From contig NZ_JACHDY010000001.1 of the NCBI RefSeq assembly GCF_014201315.1, positions 310,001 to 374,000 of the forward strand: 64,000 nucleotides of DNA, read 5' to 3'. The notes under the pieces are model-generated. The model was not told the DNA's origin, did not search any database, and worked only from the letters and a program-made list of their open reading frames with translations. This document shows positions 42,224 to 51,428 of this stretch, one piece after another. The stretch comes from Edaphobacter lichenicola. GTDB lineage: Bacteria; Acidobacteriota; Terriglobia; Terriglobales; Acidobacteriaceae. Position 1 is the stretch's first letter; each line of letters starts with the position of its first letter. Position numbers and translations under genes: made by a program.

Positions 42224-43576
42224 TCAGACTACGGGTCCCGCCACATTAGACGTCTCTGCGCTCCGTTCGCCGCGAGTCAGCGCCCGTCGCAGCACCACCT
42301 CCAGCGCGGCCTTCTGCTCAACATACTCGCTCTCGGTTAACTTTCCCTGCAATCTATCGGTCTCCAGCGAGAACAACTCTTCCTTCATCGCCACAAGCAG
42401 GGAACCAGGCGCCGCCGCCAGCGAACCAGACCCACCCACACCCGCAACACCAGCCGGACTCACAGCAGCAGGCCCATTCTTCAACATCACCCCCGCACCC
42501 ACCGCCAGCACCAGCCCAAGCCCACCCAGAATCCACCACTTGTACTTAGCCCACGGATCATTCGTCCCCTCAGGGTCCAGCGGAGTGCCCAGCCCGCCAC
42601 CAGGCCGCGTATCACTCGCCGCTGTACTCGTCGCCCCGCCCGCACCAGCCGGCGCCGAAGCATCCCCCGCCGCTCCACCCTCACCAGCCGTCGCCGCAGC
42701 CCCGGTATCCCGCGGCATCTGCCCCGTCCCCGAGATCGTAAAGTCCAGTGTCTGCGAAGGAGCCACACCCCGTGCCACATAAGTCTGCGCCGTCGTCTCC
42801 TCCGTCACCGCCGTATACGGTGCAGAAGGTCCCGGCTTGAACGTCATGCTCTTCGGCATCATCACCGCAATCGTGTCCGTCGGCATCATCACCCGCGGCG
42901 AAAACTTCAGGCTCCCGCCATACGGCAGCTTGTACGTAATCTGAAACCGCGTCTCACCCGGACGAATCGGAAAGATGAACGCATAGTGATTCGGCTCCCC
43001 CAGCGGCACCGGTGAAGCCTGCACCGGCATTCCACCCGGCGACAGCGCCGCCGAACCCTCCACCACCGCACCCTCCGGCAGATAAAACTCAAACGGCCTG
43101 TCGCTGAACTGCGTCAACGGAGGACTCGACTCATTCTTTACAAAAAAATTCTCAACCACATGCAGCGACTTCCCGCTCTCATCGGTCTGCAGCCGCATCA
43201 CATCGGCCTCGCTGCTAACACCCTTCACCTTCGCCGCAGCGTTATAAACATCCACCTCGACCGACTGCGTCCCCGGAGGCGCCGGCCGAAAGTAGTTCGC
43301 CTTATCATGCGTCACCCGCACCAGATGAATCGCCTGGCTCTCGTTCGCCGGCACCTCCAGCGTAAAGCGTCCCTTCGCGTCCGTCTTGGTCCGCGTCGCC
43401 TCCTGCATGCCCTGCTGCAGACGAATCAACACCACGTCATCACCAGCCGCAGGCTTGTTCGTCGTCTTATTTGTAACCGTGCCGGTGATCGAATCAGCAA
43501 ACGCCAAACTGGAAAACGCCGCCACCAAAGCAGCAGCCACAACAACACGCCGAAGAAAAGAAGGGAAGTATCTCAC
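42224..43576 (-). CDS. Exported protein with carboxypeptidase-regulatory-like domain and C-terminal anchor
   Basis: 450 residues from GTG 43576 (MRYFPSFLRRVVVAAALVAAFSSLAFA is a signal peptide). A beta-sandwich domain follows (ITGTVTNKTTNKPAAGDDVVL ... KTDAKGRFTLEVP), a second beta-rich domain (residues about 130-270), an Ala/Gly/Pro-rich linker, one membrane segment near KWWILGGLGLVLAVGAGVML, and a cytoplasmic helical tail ending in a ESEYVEQKAALEVVLRRAL pattern like SHOCT or CcmI-type tails. Downstream of the ccm genes in the same run, so possibly linked with cytochrome c maturation. Family not named. Confidence 0.72.
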   Translation of the reverse strand: MRYFPSFLRRVVVAAALVAAFSSLAFADSITGTVTNKTTNKPAAGDDVVLIRLQQGMQEATRTKTDAKGRFTLEVPANESQAIHLVRVTHDKANYFRPAPPGTQSVEVDVYNAAAKVKGVSSEADVMRLQTDESGKSLHVVENFFVKNESSPPLTQFSDRPFEFYLPEGAVVEGSAALSPGGMPVQASPVPLGEPNHYAFIFPIRPGETRFQITYKLPYGGSLKFSPRVMMPTDTIAVMMPKSMTFKPGPSAPYTAVTEETTAQTYVARGVAPSQTLDFTISGTGQMPRDTGAAATAGEGGAAGDASAPAGAGGATSTAASDTRPGGGLGTPLDPEGTNDPWAKYKWWILGGLGLVLAVGAGVMLKNGPAAVSPAGVAGVGGSGSLAAAPGSLLVAMKEELFSLETDRLQGKLTESEYVEQKAALEVVLRRALTRGERSAETSNVAGPVV

Positions 43577-43614
43577 CCTTCAAGTTTACGTCAAACCCGC
43601 AGCAACCAACGGTC

Positions 43615-43908
43615 TCAAGCCCGACTCCGCCGCCCAAAATCCCCACGAGCCTCAAGCGCATCCATCTCCGCAATCACCCGCGCCGCCTCATCTTCAAGCC
43701 CCGCCCGCTGCTCCGCATAGTCCTGCTCCGGATACTTCCCAGCCAGATACTCGAAGTTCAGATCCCGCAGATTCTCATAGATCACATCCTTCCGCTCCCG
43801 CAGATAGTCCACCCGTGTCTTATCCGCCTGAACAAAGGGATTCCGCTCCGGCCAGAAGATGAACCCAAACAGAGCCAGCGTCAGCACCACACCCGCAATC
43901 ATGCCCAT
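43615..43908 (-). CDS. CcmI-like short membrane protein
   Basis: 97 residues from ATG 43908, one base after the ccmH stop and with GGAG about 8 bases upstream; the frame extends to 43977 but would overlap ccmH. One membrane segment (MIAGVVLTLALFGFIFWPE) is followed by a helical cytoplasmic part (DYLRERKDVIYENLRDLNFEYLAGKYPEQDY) resembling the N-terminal domain of CcmI. It lacks the TPR half of full CcmI. Probably works with CcmF and CcmH in attaching heme to apocytochrome c. Confidence 0.72.
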   Translation of the reverse strand: MGMIAGVVLTLALFGFIFWPERNPFVQADKTRVDYLRERKDVIYENLRDLNFEYLAGKYPEQDYAEQRAGLEDEAARVIAEMDALEARGDFGRRSRA

Positions 43909-43909
43909 C

Positions 43910-44476
43910 TCAGTACTCCGTCTCCCGCCGAATCCGCTCGCGCACAGCATCGCCACCCAACACAGGCCCAGCCGCACTCACAGCCCGACGCTGCGCCGAC
44001 CGCGCCGACCACATCTTCACCAGAAATCCCGTTCCAATCGTCGCCAGCAGAAACACAGCCATCGGCGCGATCCACGCGACGTTATCGAACCCCCCACGAA
44101 TCGGCGCCGCCAGCACCGTCGCCCCATACTTCGTCTCGAACCAGTTGAAGATCGAAGTATCGGTTCCCCCCGCATCGATCCCCGAGTGCAGCTCCGAGAT
44201 CATCACGGGCGAGACAGGGCACCCAACGTGGTTGCACTCCAGCAATACCTGCCCGCACCCGCAGGTGCAGATCATCTCATGGCCCATCTTCTCGAAGCGC
44301 GAATCAGGCGTAGCCCCCAGCATCACCACGGCCAGCAGACAAACCATCCCAGCACCAACAAAGCGTCGAAAGCGACCAACGGGAGCCGCACTCGAAGGAG
44401 TAAACAAGCCAAGAAGTGGCCGCACTCCGCGCAGGAGGCTCGTCCGGCAGGACATTCTTGCAGCAAACTCAAACAT
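43910..44476 (-). CDS. ccmH: CcmH-like cytochrome c maturation protein
   Basis: 188 residues from ATG 44476, which overlaps the ccmF stop; ATG 44347 is an alternative (145 residues). The motif MICTCGCGQVLLECNHVGC replaces the usual LRCxxC of CcmH, and a C-terminal membrane segment (APMAVFLLATIGTGFLVKM) follows. CcmH reduces apocytochrome cysteines before heme attachment. Codons 8 to about 34 are supplied by a family-1 repeat, so the long N-terminus may not be native; the hydrophobic FVGAGMVCLLAVVMLG after it looks like the real signal anchor. Confidence 0.82.
   Translation of the reverse strand: MFEFAARMSCRTSLLRGVRPLLGLFTPSSAAPVGRFRRFVGAGMVCLLAVVMLGATPDSRFEKMGHEMICTCGCGQVLLECNHVGCPVSPVMISELHSGIDAGGTDTSIFNWFETKYGATVLAAPIRGGFDNVAWIAPMAVFLLATIGTGFLVKMWSARSAQRRAVSAAGPVLGGDAVRERIRRETEY
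44374..44454 (+). repeat. Structured intergenic repeat family 1, copy C (inside ccmH start region)
   Basis: GACCAACGGGAG start, then AAGCCA-AGAAG-TGGCCGC where other copies have AAGTCAC-GAA-GTGACCGC (one T-A pair replaced by C-G), then CTCC-GCGCA-GGAG and terminal GTCC-GGCA-GGAC. It lies at the ccmF/ccmH junction and is read through in frame on the minus strand. Confidence 0.85.
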
Positions 44477-46538
44477 GATGAACCTCAGCCTCAACCACCG
44501 GCGCCTCCGCGGTCACGCGCGCAGCCGTCCGAGCAAGGTTCGGCACCAGCGCCAGGAATGTCCCCCCCACCACAATCAAAACCCCAATCCAGATCCAGTT
44601 CATCAGCGGATTCAGAAACACCTTGATGATCGGCCGATCCGTATCCGGATTCTTCCCCTCATAGATCACATACAGATCACTCGCCAGCGTAGAGTGCAGC
44701 GCCACCATCGTCGACGAAGTCTGACTCGCAATGTAGAACCGCTTCTCCGGAGCCAGCTGCGTAATCTTCTTGCTCCCGCGAAACACATCCATCAACGCAT
44801 ACTCCGTGTCGTAGTTCCTGTTGCTGTCCTGCGTATAGCTCTTGCACACCAGCCGATACGGCCCCAGCTTCAACGTATCGCCAAAGCCCATCTCCTGCTC
44901 ATGCGACTGGTTGAACGCCCCACCAGCAATCCCGATAAACATTACCACGATGCCGAAGTGCACCACATATCCGCCATAGCGCCGCGTATTCCGCCGCACC
45001 AGCAGCACAGTAGAAGCCACCAGATTCTTACCCGTCTGCGTCGCCACCACGTTGGCCCCACGCAGAAACTCCGCCCCAATCGCCGTAATCACACCAGCCG
45101 CCAGCGTAAAGGTCACCAGAGAAAACAGCGTAGCCTGCCAATCATCCCCAGCCTGCCAAGGCCTCACACCCACACCCAGCAACACCACCAACGCCAAACC
45201 CATAGCAATCGAAGGCAAAATAAAATTCCGTCGAATCGACCGCAGCGAAGTCGACCGCCACGCCAGCAGCGGCCCAATCCCCGTCAGAAACAGGAGAAAC
45301 AATCCGATCGGCAGATTCACGCGGTTATAAAATGGGGCACCCATCGTAACCTTTGTGCCCTGCACATACTCGCTCAGCACAGGAAACAGCGTCCCCCAAA
45401 GCACCGTAAAACAAGCCGCCAGCAGAATCAGATTGTTGAACAGAAAACTAGACTCGCGGCTCACCAGCGACTCCAGCCTGTTCTCCGACTTCAAATGATC
45501 CCGCTGCTTGAAGAACGTAAACAAACACACCGCAAACACAATCAAAATAAATCCGTAAAACCAATCCCCAATCGAACTCTGCGCAAACGCATGCACCGAG
45601 CTCACAATCCCCGACCGCGTCAGCAGCGTCCCCAGAATCGTCAGCATGAACGTCGAGAAGATCAGCCACACATTCCAGCTCTTCATCATCCCGCGTTTCT
45701 CCTGCATCATTACCGAGTGCAGAAACGCCGTCCCCGTCAGCCACGGCATCAGGCTTGCATTCTCCACCGGATCCCAACCCCAGTAGCCACCCCACCCCAG
45801 CACGCTATAAGCCCAGTGCGCACCCAGAAAGATCCCGCACGTCAAAAACAGCCACGTCACCATCGTCCAGCGCCGCGTAATGTGAATCCACTTCTCTCCC
45901 GGATACCGCATCATCAGCGCACCCAGCGCAAACGCAAACGGAACAGAAAATCCGACGTAGCCGAGATACAACATCGGAGGATGAATCACCATCTCCGGAT
46001 ACTGCAGCAGCGGATTCAACCCAAACCCATCAGTCGCCACCGGCCCAGGCTGAATCGCAAACGGAGGCGCCGCAAAGTTCAGCAGCAGCAGAAAGAACAC
46101 CTGAATCCCAGCCAGAATCGTCGAAGCAAACGCCGACAGCCGGACATCCACCTTATGCCGCATCCGCAGCACAAACCCGTACGCCGACAGCAGCCACGCC
46201 CAAAGCAGCAGCGAGCCCTCCTGCCCCGACCACAGCGCAGAGAACTTATAAGCCGTATTCAGATCGCGGTTGGTATGGTGCAGAATGTACGAGACCGAAT
46301 AGTCGTTAGTAAACGAAGCCCATACCAGCGCAAACGCCGCGCAGCTCAGTGCCACAAAGCTCGAGATCCCCGCCCGCCGTGCCGTCTCCCCCAGCCGCCC
46401 CGCCCCGCCATCGACGCCCGCCGCCATCCCGCGCGTACGCCACAACGCCACCCCACCCATCACCAGCGTATAGGCGCTCAATGCCAGAGCCAGCAACAAC
46501 GTAAAACTTCCAAACTCCGGCATAGAATGCAGTCGCAT
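44469..46538 (-). CDS. ccmF: Cytochrome c-type biogenesis protein CcmF
   Basis: 689 residues with about 14 membrane segments. The tryptophan-rich heme-handling motif WGGYWGWDPVENASLMPWL is present, preceded by GAHWAYSVLGWGGYWGWD, and ALWSGQEGSLLLWAWLL is the usual early motif. CcmF takes heme from CcmE and ligates it to apocytochrome c with CcmH. A long periplasmic region precedes the last membrane segment. ccmH follows with overlapping start and stop. Confidence 0.96.
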   Translation of the reverse strand: MRLHSMPEFGSFTLLLALALSAYTLVMGGVALWRTRGMAAGVDGGAGRLGETARRAGISSFVALSCAAFALVWASFTNDYSVSYILHHTNRDLNTAYKFSALWSGQEGSLLLWAWLLSAYGFVLRMRHKVDVRLSAFASTILAGIQVFFLLLLNFAAPPFAIQPGPVATDGFGLNPLLQYPEMVIHPPMLYLGYVGFSVPFAFALGALMMRYPGEKWIHITRRWTMVTWLFLTCGIFLGAHWAYSVLGWGGYWGWDPVENASLMPWLTGTAFLHSVMMQEKRGMMKSWNVWLIFSTFMLTILGTLLTRSGIVSSVHAFAQSSIGDWFYGFILIVFAVCLFTFFKQRDHLKSENRLESLVSRESSFLFNNLILLAACFTVLWGTLFPVLSEYVQGTKVTMGAPFYNRVNLPIGLFLLFLTGIGPLLAWRSTSLRSIRRNFILPSIAMGLALVVLLGVGVRPWQAGDDWQATLFSLVTFTLAAGVITAIGAEFLRGANVVATQTGKNLVASTVLLVRRNTRRYGGYVVHFGIVVMFIGIAGGAFNQSHEQEMGFGDTLKLGPYRLVCKSYTQDSNRNYDTEYALMDVFRGSKKITQLAPEKRFYIASQTSSTMVALHSTLASDLYVIYEGKNPDTDRPIIKVFLNPLMNWIWIGVLIVVGGTFLALVPNLARTAARVTAEAPVVEAEVHHV

Positions 46539-46619
46539 GAATTCCTCTGCCTTATTCTCTCAAGCGCAGAGCGTATCAGCAATCAACCAATGGATGGACG
46601 CATCGTTTACCGGACAGCT

Positions 46620-47015
46620 TTACTGCGGCATCACACCAGAGTCGCGTCTTCCATCCCGAACCAGCCCATGAACCGTCGCCAGCAGATGATCCGGCAGCAG
46701 CGGTTTCATCCGGAACGTCACGTTCAGCTCCTCGTACTCCTCTTCCGCCTCCTGCAGCCCGCTGATCACCAGCACCGGCACCGCAGGATTCGTCTTGCGC
46801 AATGCCCGAACAAAGTCCGCGCCCGTCATTCCCGGCATCAGGTGGTCGGTAATCACCAACCCGATCTCCGCCGGAAACTCGCCCCTCTGAATCTGTTCCA
46901 GCGCCCGCGACGGATTCAGCGCCGCAATCACAAAGTACCCGGCCCGCTTCAAGATCGTCTGCCGCGTTGCCGCCTGGACTGCATTGTCATCGATAAGGAG
47001 AAGGGTGGCCGGCAT
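46620..47015 (-). CDS. Single-domain response regulator
   Basis: 131 residues from ATG 47015 (frame open to 47129 without domain sequence). LLLIDDNAVQAATRQTIL has the acidic pair, and GLVITDHLMPGMTGADFV has the phospho-acceptor Asp. Next are VLVISG (Thr/Ser position) and RMKPL with the conserved Lys. No output domain, so it acts by protein contact, like CheY-type regulators. No sensor kinase gene is adjacent. Confidence 0.9.
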   Translation of the reverse strand: MPATLLLIDDNAVQAATRQTILKRAGYFVIAALNPSRALEQIQRGEFPAEIGLVITDHLMPGMTGADFVRALRKTNPAVPVLVISGLQEAEEEYEELNVTFRMKPLLPDHLLATVHGLVRDGRRDSGVMPQ

Positions 47016-47382
47016 TCGAGAGATGGTCTGTTCCAAGGGAGAGTTCACCAGTAAATTCAAATCAGAGCCTCTTTCAGGAAATCTTTGCTGTCGTACAACC
47101 GGAGGTGATCCGACCAATTTCACTATCACTGGGATGCACCCTCTCGATCAAACGTTGGCACAAGATGCCCATCTTTTGGCAAAAAATATCGCATCGTGAG
47201 ACATTTTGTCCTTGCATCAGGTCATAATCTCCCAAACCCGCCTCCAATACCTACAAAATTTGGAAGACAGTACCAAAACAATTTACAGTTGGCCCCAGGA
47301 CTATCTAACTTCCCGTTCCGAAAAACTGCGTCGGACCGCAACAGGATCGAAGCAGAACGGCAGCAGAACAACAAGGGTTACC
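47016..47382. other. 367-bp divergent intergenic region
   Basis: Between the response regulator and the symporter, AT-rich around 47150-47300. It must hold promoters for both genes; I could not fix a convincing -35/-10 pair. No gene is supported. Confidence 0.5.
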
Positions 47383-49224
47383 GTGAATCTTTCCATCATC
47401 GACTGGCTCATCATGCTGGTCTACTTCGTCTTCGTTCTGGGCATCGGCTTCGCCCTCAAGCGCTACATGCGCACCTCAAATGACTTCTTCCTCGCTGGCC
47501 GCTCCATCCCGGCCTGGGTCTGCGGACTCGCTTTCATCTCCGCGAATCTGGGTGCCCAGGAGGTCATCGGCATGGGTGCCTCCGGAGCCAAGTACGGCAT
47601 CATCACCAGCCACTTCTACTGGATCGGCGCCATCCCAGCGATGATCTTCGTCGGCATCTTCATGATGCCCTTCTACTACGGGTCTAAAGCCCGCTCCGTA
47701 CCCGAATACCTCCGCATGCGCTTCGACGAGAAGACCCGCGCCGTCAACGCCTTCTCCTTCGCCATCATGACCGTGCTCAGCTCCGGAATCTCCATGTACG
47801 CCATGGCGCTTTTGATCCAGACCCTCGGCCTCCTCCACGGCGTCATCCCCGACGCCTACGTCTTTCACGTCTCAGTCTTCCTATCGGCAATTATTGTGCT
47901 GGGCTATATCTTTCTCGGCGGCCTCACCAGCGCCATCTACAACGAGGTCCTCCAGTTCTTCCTCATCGTCGCCGGCTTCGCCCCCCTGGTCTGGATCGGC
48001 CTCCGCAATGTAGGCGGATGGCAGGGAATCAAGCACACCCTCCCCGCCACCATGACCCACTCCTGGCGCGGCATGGCCCACGCCTCCACCAACACCCTCG
48101 GCGTCGAGTGGGTCGGTCTCGCCATGGGCCTCGGCTTCGTCCTCTCCTTCGGCTACTGGTGCACCGACTTCCTCGTCATCCAGCGCGCCATGGCAGCCGA
48201 CTCCGAGGTCTCCGCCCGCCGCGTCCCCCTCATCGCCGCCATCCCCAAGATGTTCTTCCCCTTCCTGGTGATCCTCCCAGGCCTCATCGCCGTCACCATC
48301 ACCAGCCACATGGCTGGAGCCGGCCAGACCACACCCGTCGTCACCCAGTCCCTCACCGTCACTCACCACGGTGTCCAAGGCACCGAGCCCGCCCTCTACA
48401 CGCCACCCCTCGACGACCAGCACCCCCACGGCATCATCCCCGAAAAGACCGACCCCGTCAGCGGCCAGCCCGTCCTCGACAACCACGGCAACCCCGTCTA
48501 CAACTACGACCTCGCCATCCCCGTCATGCTCCTCCACTTCTTCCCGACAGGAATCCTCGGCTTGGGCCTCACCGCCCTCCTCGCCAGCTTCATGTCCGGC
48601 ATGGCCGGCAACGTCACCGCCTTCAACACCGTCTGGACCTACGACATCTACCAGGCCTACATCAACAAAAAGGGCACCGACGCCCACTACCTCTGGATGG
48701 GCCGCATGGCCACCATAGGAGGCGTCACGCTCTCCATCGGCGCGGCCTACCTCGTCACCAACTTCAACAACATCATGGACGCGCTCCAGCTCGTCTTCTC
48801 CATCGTCAACGCCCCCCTCTTCGCCACCTTCCTGCTAGGCATGTTCTGGAAGCGGACGACAGGCCACGGAGCCTTCACAGGCCTGCTCGCCGGCACCGGC
48901 GCAGCTCTGATCCACCACGGCCTCACCCTGCCCGCCGACGCATCCCCCGGCATCCACGGCGGCTGGATCGCCATCCTCCACCACTACCCCAGCGACATGG
49001 CGCAGAACTTCTGGACCGCCATCTTCGCCTTCACCATCAACCTGCTCGTCACCATCGCCGTCTCGCTCGCCACCAAACCCCGCCCCGAAGCCGAACTCGT
49101 AGGCCTCGTCTACTCCCTAACCCCCAAGCCCATCGACACTCACCTGAGCTGGTACCAGAAGCCCGCCACCCTCGGCCTCGTCGTCCTCGCCATGCTCATC
49201 GTCCTCAACCTCGTCTTCGCCTAG
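47383..49224 (+). CDS. Sodium:solute symporter (SSS family)
   Basis: 613 residues from a GTG at 47383 (AAGGG seven bases upstream); the frame is open to 47206, but that stretch is polar and not family-like. About 13-14 membrane segments. Family motifs: NDFFLAGRSIPAWVCGLAFISANLGAQEVIG-type opening (split), GGLTSAIYNEVLQFF and ALLASFMSGMAGNVTAFNTVWTYDIY. The substrate (sugar, inositol, or other) is not determinable, but inositol or glucose would fit SGLT-like members. An extracytoplasmic loop of about 60 residues near TPPLDDQHPHGIIPEK is unusually long. Confidence 0.92.
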   Translation: MNLSIIDWLIMLVYFVFVLGIGFALKRYMRTSNDFFLAGRSIPAWVCGLAFISANLGAQEVIGMGASGAKYGIITSHFYWIGAIPAMIFVGIFMMPFYYGSKARSVPEYLRMRFDEKTRAVNAFSFAIMTVLSSGISMYAMALLIQTLGLLHGVIPDAYVFHVSVFLSAIIVLGYIFLGGLTSAIYNEVLQFFLIVAGFAPLVWIGLRNVGGWQGIKHTLPATMTHSWRGMAHASTNTLGVEWVGLAMGLGFVLSFGYWCTDFLVIQRAMAADSEVSARRVPLIAAIPKMFFPFLVILPGLIAVTITSHMAGAGQTTPVVTQSLTVTHHGVQGTEPALYTPPLDDQHPHGIIPEKTDPVSGQPVLDNHGNPVYNYDLAIPVMLLHFFPTGILGLGLTALLASFMSGMAGNVTAFNTVWTYDIYQAYINKKGTDAHYLWMGRMATIGGVTLSIGAAYLVTNFNNIMDALQLVFSIVNAPLFATFLLGMFWKRTTGHGAFTGLLAGTGAALIHHGLTLPADASPGIHGGWIAILHHYPSDMAQNFWTAIFAFTINLLVTIAVSLATKPRPEAELVGLVYSLTPKPIDTHLSWYQKPATLGLVVLAMLIVLNLVFA

Positions 49225-49761
49225 CAACGAGTATTGTCTTTGCCTGGCAACGACTACAAAATGTCGTTATCCTGACCGCCGCGAAGGATCCCCGTATTTG
49301 TATTTGTCTTAGCTGTTGCCTTTGTTTTTCTTGTTGTCATCCCCGAAGGGGATCTGCGGTTGCACTTCGCAAGTTGCTCGCTCACCGAAACAGCAAGCAG
49401 CCCTCACCCTCAACCATTCGGCAGATGGGCGACGCATGATCTTTCAGCTTGCCGATCTATCTCGGGACTGTCTGCTGATACGCCGGCTTCTGAAAACGAA
49501 AGAAACGACAGTCGCACCGATCACATCGGAACGGATACAGAAAGATCAGGCTAAGGACTTTATCGAGTGGATGACGATGGGACCGTCTCACTTCACCTTG
49601 ACTCACACATTCGGGACACTTAGGCATCATGTTATTGCTCCGGGGAGGCGCAAAGAATAGTCCCACACTGCAGGGTGTAACGGACCACCACCTTTGTGGG
49701 ATTTACCCCAGAGCCGTACCCCACTTCGGTGCATAATTAAACCAACAACAAAGGACACATC
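49225..49761. other. 537-bp intergenic region
   Basis: Carries degenerate family-2 fragments (TATCCTGACCGCCGCGAAGG near 49268 and GTCATCCCCGAAGG near 49336) and a -10-like CATAAT (49731-49736) before the small membrane protein. The open frame 49316-49660 shows no domain and no good ribosome site, so no gene is called. Confidence 0.5.
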
Positions 49762-50016
49762 TTGGGACTAGACATCCGCATCCCCCTCGGCCTCATCTTC
49801 CTGCTCATCGGCGGCCTCATGAGCGTCTACGGCCTCATCACCCGCCACAGCGCCGACATCTACGAGAAATCCATGGGCATCAACCTCAACCTGACCTGGG
49901 GCCTCCTCATGTTCCTCTTCGGAGCCATCATGTACTACGTAGGCCGCCGCCAAAAGTGGCAGGACGACCCAGTCAACCCCCGCCCCTGGGAAAAACCCAC
50001 CGCCCCCCGCCACTGA
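49762..50016 (+). CDS. Small two-TM membrane protein
   Basis: 84 residues from a TTG at 49762 with AAGGA six to seven bases upstream. Two membrane segments (IPLGLIFLLIGGLMSVYGLI and LTWGLLMFLFGAIMYYVG) and a Pro-rich basic tail (PVNPRPWEKPTAPRH). Proteins like this occur next to transport genes; I do not know a function. It may be cotranscribed with the following MFS gene 100 bp away. Confidence 0.75.
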   Translation: MGLDIRIPLGLIFLLIGGLMSVYGLITRHSADIYEKSMGINLNLTWGLLMFLFGAIMYYVGRRQKWQDDPVNPRPWEKPTAPRH

Positions 50017-50104
50017 TCCGAGATTGACTGCGCCGCCGAGACAACTCTCAACCCTCACCGGCTTCATAGAAAAAATCTATACGCGTATGCCCGCGCCAAC
50101 AGGG

Positions 50105-50110
50105 TACCCT
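50105..50110 (+). promoter_or_regulatory. -10-like hexamer before the MFS gene
   Basis: TACCCT ends 6 nt before ATG 50117, no spaced Shine-Dalgarno. Weak case for a leaderless start. Confidence 0.28.
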
Positions 50111-50116
50111 TAAGGC

Positions 50117-51346
50117 ATGGGCCACACTTCGACTCTCCCCACTCTGGCACCCCCAGCCCAGCCCCAGTCCGGCACCCTCCTGCGCGTCCTCGCCGCCGCC
50201 AGCTTCTGCCATCTCCTCAACGACATGGTGCAGTCCCTGCTGCCCTCCATCTACCCCATCCTCAAGAGCTCCTTCCATCTCAACTTCACCCAGATCGGCA
50301 TCCTCACCCTCACCTTCCAGATCACCGCCTCTCTCCTACAGCCCGTCATCGGCCATCTGGGAGACCGCACTCCCCGCCCCTTCGCTCTGCCCATCGGCAT
50401 GACCTTCACCCTCGCCGGCCTGCTCCTGCTCGCCGTGGCACCCACCTTCGGATGGCTCATCTTTGCGGCCTCCTTGGTGGGCATCGGCTCCGCCATCTTC
50501 CACCCCGAGTCCTCCCGCATCGCCCGCATGGCATCTGGTGGTCGCCACGGCTTCGCGCAGTCCTTCTTCCAGGTCGGCGGAAACGCCGGCTCCGCCATCG
50601 GCCCGCTCCTCGCAGCCTTCATCGTCCTGCCTCGCGGACAGATCGGCATGGCCTGGTTCGCCATCCCCGCCCTCCTCGCCATCTGCATCCTCATCTGGGT
50701 TGGCCGCTGGTACCGCATCACCCACACCAATGCCGCAGCCAACAAGCCCCCCGAAACCACGCACCACACCCATCTCTCCCGCGGCAAAATCATCGGAGCC
50801 ATCGCGGTCCTCATCGCACTCATCTTTTCCAAGTACTTCTACCTCGCCAGCCTCACCAGCTACTACACCTTCTACCTCATCAACCGCTTCCAGGTCTCCG
50901 TCCGCACCTCGCAGGAGCTGCTCTTCCTCTTCCTCGCCGCAGTCGCCGCCGGAACCCTCATCGGCGGACCCGTAGGCGACCGCTACGGCCGCAAGTACGT
51001 CATCTGGGTCAGCATCCTCGGCGTCCTGCCCTTCACCCTCATCCTGCCCCACGCCAATCTGCTCTGGACCGCAATCCTCACCGTCATCATCGGCTTCGTC
51101 CTCGCTTCCGCCTTCTCCGCCATCCTCGTCTACGCGCAGGAGCTGGTCCCCGGCCGCGTCGGCATGATCTCCGGCCTCTTCTTCGGCTTCGCCTTCGGCA
51201 TGGGAGGCATCGGCGCCGCCGTCCTCGGCAAAGTAGCCGACGCCACCAGCATCACTCACGTCTACCAGCTCTGCGCCTACCTGCCCGCCATCGGCCTCCT
51301 CACCTGGCTCCTCCCCAACCTGGAGCCAGCCAGAAAGCGACAATAA
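50117..51346 (+). CDS. MFS transporter, fosmidomycin-resistance (Fsr) type
   Basis: 409 residues, 12 membrane segments. The opening CHLLNDMVQSLLPSIYPILK and the segment SAIFHPESSRIARMASGG-, followed by QSFFQVGGNAGSAIGPL, are characteristic of the Fsr subfamily of MFS exporters. GGPVGDRYGRKYVIW is the MFS loop motif of the second half. Real substrates of most family members are unknown; drug export is inferred only from family name. Confidence 0.9.
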   Translation: MGHTSTLPTLAPPAQPQSGTLLRVLAAASFCHLLNDMVQSLLPSIYPILKSSFHLNFTQIGILTLTFQITASLLQPVIGHLGDRTPRPFALPIGMTFTLAGLLLLAVAPTFGWLIFAASLVGIGSAIFHPESSRIARMASGGRHGFAQSFFQVGGNAGSAIGPLLAAFIVLPRGQIGMAWFAIPALLAICILIWVGRWYRITHTNAAANKPPETTHHTHLSRGKIIGAIAVLIALIFSKYFYLASLTSYYTFYLINRFQVSVRTSQELLFLFLAAVAAGTLIGGPVGDRYGRKYVIWVSILGVLPFTLILPHANLLWTAILTVIIGFVLASAFSAILVYAQELVPGRVGMISGLFFGFAFGMGGIGAAVLGKVADATSITHVYQLCAYLPAIGLLTWLLPNLEPARKRQ

Positions 51347-51416
51347 AGAAAGCGACAATAAATCCGACCACCCCACAAATAACCCTCCCTAAACCATCCA
51401 CACCCTCGCCCCTTGC

Positions 51417-51422
51417 GATAAT
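51417..51422 (+). promoter_or_regulatory. -10-like hexamer before the kinase gene
   Basis: GATAAT ends 6 nt before ATG 51429 with no Shine-Dalgarno; a leaderless transcript is likely. No convincing -35. Confidence 0.4.
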
Positions 51423-51428
51423 CAATCC

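Noticed and set aside
44145..47054. 969-codon plus-strand open frame
   Set aside because: It is wholly antisense to ccmF, ccmH and the response regulator, is rich in Arg/His/Gln/Pro and has no domain. GC-rich codon bias of the real genes on the other strand explains it.
48018..49439. 473-codon plus-strand open frame
   Set aside because: Out-of-frame shadow of the sodium:solute symporter, extreme Pro/Arg/His composition.
49316..49660. 114-codon frame after the symporter
   Set aside because: Begins in degenerate repeat sequence and has no ribosome site or domain.
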